Positions 57,301-64,000 of a stretch of DNA of 64,000 nucleotides are shown piece after piece. Position 1 is the stretch's first letter. The number at the start of each line of letters is the position of its first letter. The stretch comes from Bacilli bacterium (GTDB lineage Bacteria; Bacillota; Bacilli; Bacillales; Amphibacillaceae), in contig DUPD01000048.1 of NCBI GenBank assembly GCA_012838505.1, forward strand, positions 1-64,000, given 5' to 3'. A program made the position numbers and the translations under genes. Under the pieces are notes generated by a model that was not told the DNA's origin, did no database searches, and saw nothing but the letters and a program-made list of their open reading frames with translations.

Positions 57301-59066
57301 TATATATCTCCACTTAAAATTGTTTCATATGCAGTTGGATCCCTGTCTGTAAAGTCTGGATTTCCTGATGCAGGAAAGCCCCCGTATATTGCTACATCAT
57401 TTACCATATGAAAATGTCTAAATTCATTCCTTGTAAGTGTGTTTCCATTTGCGGCTATGGATTTTCTCATCGGGACATATGTGCCTTCAGCGATCCATAT
57501 TTCTTTTATATTTTCATCTCTTTCAGCCATAAGCAAAGCAATTTCCAAATTACCCAATGGTGAATCCCAACTGTGCCCTTTGCCTAATGCTCCTTCCTTC
57601 ACATATACGACATCGCCTTGCTGGCTAAAATCTGGCACGTGGGAGGTAAAATCAAAGGTTGGGTATGGATAATCCGAATTCGGGTCGATACGCCACACAT
57701 TGTTAAAATCCCATCCTTCAAATGTATCTTGATTTTTCATCGCTGCATCTGATGTCGGAATCCCTTTTCCTTCATCATCATTTTGACCGGAAGTTTCTGT
57801 ATTGTAGTAACTCCCCGAAACAGTCGGACTATTTCCAACACTTCCGACTAAGCCATCTGGGGTTCTCCCTTCATCACTTATTACACGCCCAATTGCATAA
57901 CTATTTTTTAAATGTCCATAATCATGCATTCCTATCAAACCACCAACAGTATTTCCTGTCCCGGTTACATTTCCAGTAGCAAATGTATTTTCAATCATAG
58001 CCCTTGAAAGATGATAAGTATTCCCTATCAAGCCACCAACAGACGAGGTTCCTCTTACATCTCCCGTCGCAAAACTTTTAGTGATTATTAATGGATCTGA
58101 TGTATTCGGATCAAACCTACCTACTAATCCACCAACCCAATTTTCCTTTGCTTCAACATAACTTGTTGAATAACTTTCACTAATTATTCCACTACTCATA
58201 TACCCAGTTATCCCACCGATGGTAGATGTCCCAAAAACGGATCCTTCCGATGAACTTCCTATTACGGTTGACCCTGATCCTAATCTACCTACTAATCTAC
58301 CAATATAATACATGTATCCATCCACATCTCCGGAAAATGAACTATTTTTAATGGATGTTTGTCGTGGAGCATAACCAATGAGTCCCCCAATCCGATAGGA
58401 TCCCCTAACATAACCTGTCGCCTTAGCATTGGTTATGTCCACATTTATTGCCTTTCCGATTAAAAGTCCCGTTCCATTGGTTCCGCCATTACTCGCCAAA
58501 CCTTGATGCACTTGTCCATTCACAATGATGTCACTTACTATTGTTGGATTTGGATGTACCCTATCTCCTTCATCATTTTCGTACATTCGGGTATCTATGA
58601 AACCAACTAATCCGCCAATGTTTTCTCCAGTACTAAGAATGACGTTTTCTAAATGAACGTTTTTAATGACTGGTGTAACTTCCCTTGTACTTAACACATA
58701 GCCAAATAGACCGATATGATCTTCCTGTGTGCTACCAATTTTTAAATTTTTTATGGCATGTCCGTCACCATCAAACGTTCCCTGAAACGCAGCCCCTCTT
58801 TTCCCTATCGGTTCCCAATTTTCATAACCGGATAAATCAATATCTGCAATCAGTTTATAATGTGCAGTTAAATTTTCCCTCACATCATTTAATTGTTCCG
58901 CATTTTCAATGAGGAACGGTGATTCTACCTTTCCATTTCCACCTGCAAAAGTATTATCTTCAGCATGGGTGAACTGTTTTGTTATAAACAATGATAAAAG
59001 CAGTGACAAAAAAAACAAAGTAGTAGCAAAAGTTATCAAGCGTTGTTTTTTTCTAACATACATCAT
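54390..59066 (-). CDS. Giant sortase-anchored surface protein
   Basis: About 1558 residues from the ATG at 59066 (AGGAGG 10 nt upstream; a GTG one codon earlier is possible; the track start is longer). In order: signal peptide; GLUG-type repeats (GGLVG.., GGLIGY.., ~90-440); right-handed beta-helix with Pmp-like repeats (GGAMYNTGSSPSLENVTF, GGGFYN..) ~480-870; two bacterial Ig-like domains (~940-1130); two near-identical 82-residue FIVAR-type repeats (~1145-1305); an Ig/anchor-like domain ending DHFSMYGVFAERE; LPKTAT, a hydrophobic segment and RRKLYN. It should be wall-linked. Glycan binding or adhesion is likely; no catalytic site is recognised. Confidence 0.85.
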   Translation of the reverse strand: MMYVRKKQRLITFATTLFFLSLLLSLFITKQFTHAEDNTFAGGNGKVESPFLIENAEQLNDVRENLTAHYKLIADIDLSGYENWEPIGKRGAAFQGTFDGDGHAIKNLKIGSTQEDHIGLFGYVLSTREVTPVIKNVHLENVILSTGENIGGLVGFIDTRMYENDEGDRVHPNPTIVSDIIVNGQVHQGLASNGGTNGTGLLIGKAINVDITNAKATGYVRGSYRIGGLIGYAPRQTSIKNSSFSGDVDGYMYYIGRLVGRLGSGSTVIGSSSEGSVFGTSTIGGITGYMSSGIISESYSTSYVEAKENWVGGLVGRFDPNTSDPLIITKSFATGDVRGTSSVGGLIGNTYHLSRAMIENTFATGNVTGTGNTVGGLIGMHDYGHLKNSYAIGRVISDEGRTPDGLVGSVGNSPTVSGSYYNTETSGQNDDEGKGIPTSDAAMKNQDTFEGWDFNNVWRIDPNSDYPYPTFDFTSHVPDFSQQGDVVYVKEGALGKGHSWDSPLGNLEIALLMAERDENIKEIWIAEGTYVPMRKSIAANGNTLTRNEFRHFHMVNDVAIYGGFPASGNPDFTDRDPTAYETILSGDIYRNDDGSEPSKSDNVHHVFYHKANSGIDDTAVLDGVTITGGSATGLSEGRNHGGGMYNEQASPTLRNVVFTDNHANMNGGAMYNTGSSPSLENVTFESNTAYWGAGIHNLNSSPTITNTKFIDNEASSSGGGFYNSSPNAKPVLTDVVFTGNKALYGGGFYNENGAHPTLINVVFQNNNGNYGGAFTSYPGYSENTAATFQNVELTKNHSANSHGAIMLAGKGVYDFKNLTVTANEGSGLFVTSYNGKSNIPEVTIHNSILWGNETENVVNNDNANLLISNSLIGGSGGSDNWNESLGDDGGNNLDEDPLFVGNGDYTLQEGSPAIDAGNNDYILDGVTTDLIGTDRILNDTVDLGAYENDKEPKELPTIDHITVEPNDITIQVDADEIPFEVMDELDLNEIQVRAFDVNNEEINIKGNPIYTIDDELIAQVNNDKIVAKSAGKTVLTVHYEDKTAEVDIEVKSPPVLQGISMIDFSYGHIRLEVDELFSLDPFDSNVTAQYVNIVGEDDTVTVGLKLSDLEFIIEDETIVGIVDNNFKGKTEGSSEVTLFYQDKGTNILISVSDDDQEVPVDPGDPKPIETDFSSLEGLYADFLGASQGNYTDESWAALTRALADAEVLLYEARENATQEEVDTAFDNLLAAIDGLEEENEDPTDPTDPEPTEVDFASLEGLYADFVESSQDNYTDESWAALTQALVKAEAILSNRRNATQEEVDAAFDNLLAAIDGLEEENEDPTDPTDTEEPEEGEDPTDSTVLEPKHIDIVLGKTYDVHANDTIIIQVDDTNTTIEMPDYLPEGTKAIVEDARNRSNATSAGNLIIAGDVFDVTIFGPNNEKVYGPFVLTMGYDIDSFNANEVAIYYYDEDQDIWIKQDGTVNEDEGTVTVVVDHFSMYGVFAERETSSDPGEIESEDPQIEDQAVNDDDVIIDSSESGSTLPKTATNTFNMIVIGLVLLVLGGIAFIVIRRKLYN
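55091..55570. repeat. Tandem 246-bp repeat encoding FIVAR units
   Basis: Two copies offset by 246 bp (82 codons), for example TCTTCTAATCCATCAATGGC at both. The copies encode the two FIVAR-type units with their DPTDPT spacers. Near-identity at the DNA level points to recent duplication. Confidence 0.75.
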
Positions 59067-59719
59067 CACAATTATACCTCCTGTAAAGTTTATAGACCTT
59101 TCATATTGCGAGTTCATCGGTTATCTTTATTCACATGGCTGTATGAATGAACATCTCAAATTTCTTCAAAACCGCCTTAACCGTCTTAATCGTCCGTATT
59201 TATCCCTCCTTATGTACCATCTTTTTGTATCTAAATCCCTGTAAAATCTGATACCAAACAGTATAAGTGGTGTCCAAATATGCCTTAACCTGAGATATGC
59301 CATACTCCTCCCCCATTTTATATGTTAAATATTCTATTACTTTGTTTATATCAAAGTGTACTAGAATTTCCCGTTTTCCTTTTTATGTTTATTGACTTTT
59401 TACTACTTCACTTATCAATCTGTATCTTATACGTTGTTCATCTAGATATAAAAGTATTTTCAGTTTGATAATTTTGTATACTTTACTGTTCATTAGTTAT
59501 TAATAAAAAGGAAAGTTTAAGGAATAATAGAAGTTAAGTGCACAGTTCTGAGATCTCCATAATCAAATATCTTTATTAAAAATAATCCTATAACTCAAAC
59601 TATTAATGATGTTGTTGTAGGAAAAGTATTCTTCTTTCGATACATATATCTATCGAATAACTTTTAAAATTGCTATTTGAAAGGCAATTCCTTAATTTAA
59701 GGTATAGTCTTTACCCGAC
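59067..59719 (-). other. Long leader upstream of the surface protein
   Basis: About 650 bases separate promoter E from the surface-protein start. Inside is a minus-strand ORF at 59200-59316 (38 codons, MGEEYGISQVKAYLD...), whose frame stays open upstream to 59382. I cannot tell whether it is a small gene, a leader peptide or a remnant. No intrinsic terminator was seen between promoter E and the gene. Confidence 0.35.
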
Positions 59720-59752
59720 ATTATAAAGTACAGATGTTAAATCTGCGTTAAA
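59720..59752 (-). promoter_or_regulatory. Direct-repeat promoter E (surface protein leader)
   Basis: Minus strand: TTTAAC, GCAGA, TTTAAC, 10 bp, TATAAT: the most canonical copy. It faces the giant surface protein, the next substantial gene in that direction, across a ~650-base leader. Confidence 0.75.
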
Positions 59753-59899
59753 ACTAAGAAAATTGTAAAAATAATCTTCTTAAGTCATTTTATAAACCCA
59801 TTTGTCAAAATTAATTGTCCGTTGAAAACCATCTTCCTACATTAAAAAACTCATTTCCCACAAATTTTGAAAATAATGTTTGGGAAATGAGCAGTCAAG

Positions 59900-60030
59900 T
59901 TGATCAGACATTTGTTTCTGCAGTAGCTGACAGGAGAAATCAAATACCAAGAAAATCTTTAGATTATCAAACACCCTTGGAAGTATTTTTGAGTCACATA
60001 AATGAATCAGATTTGTCTAGCTTATATTGA
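59900..60030 (+). pseudogene. IS30-type transposase C-terminal remnant
   Basis: The plus frame reads NQIPRKSLDYQTPLEVFL and stops shortly after. This matches the conserved end of IS30-family transposases. The catalytic DDE core and the terminal repeats are absent. Confidence 0.6.
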
Positions 60031-60063
60031 CAAATGAAAAAATAAAATCCATTTAAGTAATGG

Positions 60064-60379
60064 AGATAATTATTTTAATGAAGATTTTATCTTTGTGAAC
60101 ACAGAACGTTATCCTGGTTATCCAATATATATTAAACTGATTCCAAATAGAATGGAAAGACTTTTAAGATTAGCAAATTTAGATCATGAGCTTACACCTC
60201 ATACCCTAAGACACACGCATACCTCACTTTTAGCGCAAGCTGATGTGAATCTAGCTTTAATTATGGAAAGACTCGGTCACGAAGACGAAGAAACAACAAG
60301 AAGAGTTTATTTACATGTCACAAAAGAGATGAAAAAAGAGGCCTCCATTAAATTTTCAAAGTTAATGAAAGACCTCTAA
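60064..60379 (+). pseudogene. int: Tyrosine integrase C-terminal remnant
   Basis: The frame is open from about 60064 (DNYFNEDFIFVNTERYPGYP) to the stop at 60379. It contains the second half of a Tn916/phage-type integrase: TPHTLRHTHTSLLAQADV, MERLGHEDEETTRRVYLHVTKEMKKEA with the Tyr nucleophile. The arm-binding and core-binding domains and the first catalytic Arg are missing. It converges on the 3' end of groEL, a known integration target in Firmicutes. Confidence 0.8.
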
Positions 60380-60387
60380 ATTGAAAA

Positions 60388-60409
60388 ATGTTACCCCAAT
60401 GTTACCCCA
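60388..60409 (+). repeat. 11-bp tandem repeat after the integrase
   Basis: ATGTTACCCCA occurs twice in direct tandem, 9 bases past the integrase stop and about 50 bases from the groEL stop. I recall similar repeats beside Firmicute integrase genes, where they may be arm-type binding sites next to att. Confidence 0.55.
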
Positions 60410-60460
60410 AGCCATCTATCCTCGGTATAAACATTGATTTTATAGGCTTTAAGAGCCTGA

Positions 60461-62107
<1,647 letters not shown>

Positions 62108-62134
62108 CTAAGTATTTATTTAATCTTGTTTTAA

Positions 62135-62419
62135 TTAACCGATTACGGCTAAAATATCATCTTCACGTAGAACTAAGTAGTCTTTTCCTTGATACTTTAA
62201 TTCTGTGCCTGCAAATTTTGCAAAAATAACGAGATTTCCTTCTTCTACTTCTGGAGTAATTTTGGAACCGTTATCCGCGACACGACCTGTACCAACAGAA
62301 ACAACACGACCTTGTTGTGGTTTCTCCTTTGCTGAATCTGGTAGGACGATACCACTTGCTGTTTTTTCTTCTTCTTCTACGAGTTCAATAATGACACGAT
62401 CTCCTAATGGTTTTAACAT
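62135..62419 (-). CDS. groS: Co-chaperonin GroES
   Basis: The 10-kDa lid of GroEL, 94 residues from the ATG at 62419 ([12 protein letters not shown]), with GGAGGAGG upstream. The track's start adds 15 codons that include the leader. The mobile loop [14 protein letters not shown] and the roof [12 protein letters not shown] region are present. First gene of the groES-groEL operon. Confidence 0.97.
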   Translation of the reverse strand: MLKPLGDRVIIELVEEEEKTASGIVLPDSAKEKPQQGRVVSVGTGRVADNGSKITPEVEEGNLVIFAKFAGTELKYQGKDYLVLREDDILAVIG

Positions 62420-62457
62420 GTTTAAAAACCTCCTCCATTTATTTGACTGTTTAATTT

Positions 62458-62484
62458 TTAGCACTCATCACCTTTGAGTGCTAA
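62458..62484. promoter_or_regulatory. CIRCE element (HrcA operator)
   Basis: TTAGCACTC, nine bases, GAGTGCTAA: a perfect match to the CIRCE consensus. It lies between the groES promoter (TTGCAT, 17 bp, TATTAT on the minus strand) and the start codon. Confidence 0.97.
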
Positions 62485-62625
62485 CACAATTATTATAATA
62501 ATAAATATACCTTCAATATGCAAGTAAAGTGATCATTTTTTAAAAAAATTTAACTTCAACTTTGTATTTATTCATTTTATGTTAGAATACGTATATTGAT
62601 GTTTTGATTGGGAGGGTTTATATTT

Positions 62626-63333
62626 ATGATTAAACGATATATTGGTGTTATTTTTGTGTATCTTTTTGCACAGTTGTCTCCACTGCTTGTCTCTAAGATC
62701 TTAATCTCAAATGGACTTGATCTAACAAGCCATAACAATATCGTGATGAACTGGCAAGTGTTGAGTTTTTTAGTTGCTTTATTTGTTTCGATTATTTTAT
62801 TGCATAAAACAGAGGAGCCATTCAACGATCGAAACTTTGCTAGTCCAGTGATGACCTTTGTTTGGATTGTGATCGGGTTCTTTATGGCAATCTTTGGTCA
62901 AGCGCTAGCAAATATCATTTATGCTGCAATTACAGGTGGGCTTGAACAATCACAAAATACAGTTGAAATTATGCAGATCGCTCGTGCATATCCAATCTTT
63001 ATTATTATCGTCGCAATCATTGGGCCGATTCTAGAAGAGATTATTTTCAGAAAAATTATCTTTGGTGAAATCTTCAAGCGTTCAAATTTTTGGGTGGCTG
63101 GGGTTATTTCTGGTTTGATTTTTGCCGTCGTGCATAACGATTTCACTCACTTGCACATCTATTTCATCATGGCATTTGTGTTTGCGTTTATTTATGTGAA
63201 ATCTAATCGAATTATTGTGCCTATTATGGCACATGTATTAATGAACTCATTTGTTGTGATCGCTCAATTAACCTTACCTGAAGATTTCTTCGAGACAGCA
63301 AATTTCATCCAGTTGATCTTATTAGGAGGGTAA
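62626..63333 (+). CDS. ydiL: CPBP-family intramembrane protease (YdiL-like)
   Basis: A 235-residue membrane protein with CPBP/Abi motifs: EEIIFRK (motif 1), FAVVHNDFTH (motif 2) and a late HVLMNSF (motif 3). These are putative glutamic-type membrane proteases of the CAAX-protease class. The ATG at 62626 follows GGGAGGG; the track start is inside that region. Same position next to groES as in B. subtilis, divergent from the chaperonin operon. Confidence 0.9.
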   Translation: MIKRYIGVIFVYLFAQLSPLLVSKILISNGLDLTSHNNIVMNWQVLSFLVALFVSIILLHKTEEPFNDRNFASPVMTFVWIVIGFFMAIFGQALANIIYAAITGGLEQSQNTVEIMQIARAYPIFIIIVAIIGPILEEIIFRKIIFGEIFKRSNFWVAGVISGLIFAVVHNDFTHLHIYFIMAFVFAFIYVKSNRIIVPIMAHVLMNSFVVIAQLTLPEDFFETANFIQLILLGG

Positions 63334-63340
63334 TTTTTTT

Positions 63341-63556
63341 ATGAAGACAGTATCACCATTAAGAAGTGCGATTTTCTATTTTATCATGGGAGCAGTTTTT
63401 ATTTATTTTGCTTTTGGCACCATTGAGGAAACAGTGTTTGAGCCTTTAACAATGTTATTAATTGTGTTGGCAACATTAGAGTTTGGAGTAGCAATTCGGT
63501 TTCTCCAATTTCATATAAAGCTTAAGCGACATCAAAAAAATAAGCAGCAAGCATAA
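63341..63556 (+). CDS. ydiK: YdiK-like small membrane protein (DUF4305)
   Basis: A 71-residue protein with two transmembrane segments (about 10-27 and 34-52) and a basic tail. It follows ydiL by 7 nt and matches the small ydiK gene found there in B. subtilis. The function is unknown. Confidence 0.8.
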   Translation: MKTVSPLRSAIFYFIMGAVFIYFAFGTIEETVFEPLTMLLIVLATLEFGVAIRFLQFHIKLKRHQKNKQQA

Positions 63557-63577
63557 CAGCTTGTTGCTTATTTCTTA
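63537..63577. terminator. Bidirectional terminator between ydiK and rex
   Basis: AATAAGCAGCAAGC and GCTTGTTGCTTATT form a 14-bp stem with one G-U/mismatch, flanked by A6 and TTTCTT. It overlaps the ends of both converging genes. Confidence 0.8.
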
Positions 63578-64000
63578 TCCAACGGGTAATGCTCAACAAA
63601 ATAAATTAATGATTGCAGTTCCACAGTTAAATCAATATGGTGCACACGAATTTCTGCTGGAACGGTAATTCTGGCAGGTGTGAAGTTCAAGATACCTTTA
63701 ACGCCTGCTTTCAATAATTTATCAGTTACAGGTTGAGCAGCTTGTCCTGGGACTGTTAAAATCGCTACATCAATGTCATCCAAAGTCTCTTCTAGTTGAG
63801 CAATATCTTCAATCTTTACATGACCAACTTCCGTACCAATGACATCAGGATTTGCATCATATGCTTTGGTGATTTTTATGTCATTGCTTTTAGAGAAGTT
63901 ATAGTGTAAAAAAGCAGTACCTAGATTTCCAACTCCAATCAAAGCGACATTTGAGGCTGTATCTTGATTCAGTGTTTTATGGAAGAACTCTAATAAATAT
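63568..64000 (-). CDS. rex: Redox-sensing repressor Rex (5' end outside the window)
   Basis: The C-terminal two thirds of Rex. The frame stays open to the window edge ([13 protein letters not shown]...), so the start and winged helix lie beyond it; the track's start at 63942 is artificial. The Rossmann motif is [14 protein letters not shown], followed by FTPARITVP. Rex senses the NADH/NAD ratio and represses fermentation and respiration genes. Confidence 0.95.
   Translation of the reverse strand, partial: YLLEFFHKTLNQDTASNVALIGVGNLGTAFLHYNFSKSNDIKITKAYDANPDVIGTEVGHVKIEDIAQLEETLDDIDVAILTVPGQAAQPVTDKLLKAGVKGILNFTPARITVPAEIRVHHIDLTVELQSLIYFVEHYPLDKK

Overview
The window is AT-rich chromosomal DNA from a low-GC Gram-positive bacterium of the Bacillaceae type. 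The right end has rex / ydiK / ydiL / groES-groEL and the left end has moxR (yeaC) - DUF58 (yeaD) - transglutaminase (yebA) - guaA. Both sets occur in B. subtilis in the same relative arrangement. Strong AGGAGG ribosome sites, a CIRCE element, a purine riboswitch, cre boxes and an intergenic repeat of a kind I recall from halophilic or alkaliphilic Bacillaceae agree with this. I cannot fix the genus from sequence alone.

Layout. (1) 0-9 kb: guaA behind a guanine-type riboswitch, the yeaC-yeaD-yebA-like operon, a KtrB/TrkH potassium channel subunit, and a LOV-STAS protein resembling YtvA. (2) 9-33 kb: carbohydrate use. It holds a dexB-like alpha-1,6-glucosidase next to a wrecked dextranase (GH66) end, a Gfo/Idh - TIM barrel - ThuA cluster with an AraC regulator and its own sugar ABC importer, a decayed secreted amylase followed by an intact lipoprotein amylase, and a raffinose/sucrose operon (binding protein, two permeases, alpha-galactosidase, fructokinase, sucrose phosphorylase) with a divergent LacI regulator. 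Neither importer has its own ATPase gene here. (3) 33-60 kb: an accessory region with an OmpR-type regulator and a tandem hybrid sensor kinase, several lipoproteins, a MacB-like ABC exporter, a type I restriction system, a 1.5-thousand-residue sortase-anchored surface protein, and many gene scars. It ends with transposase and integrase remnants directly beside the 3' end of groEL. (4) 60-64 kb: groEL, groES, ydiL, ydiK and the start-truncated rex.

Main discovery. Six promoters in region 3 share one rigid 33-bp design: two TTTAAC-like hexamers 11 bp apart, then exactly 10 bp, then a -10 box. They precede the regulator/kinase operon itself, a DUF4870 membrane protein, three lipoprotein genes or operons (one frameshifted), and the giant surface protein (through a long leader). 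I infer a cell-envelope regulon controlled by the local two-component system. PhoP or another OmpR-family regulator is the chief alternative.

Two enzymes or sensors in the core part lack their hallmark cysteine: GuaA has Gly at the glutaminase nucleophile position, and the LOV protein has Ser at the flavin-adduct position. Both are visible directly in the translations.
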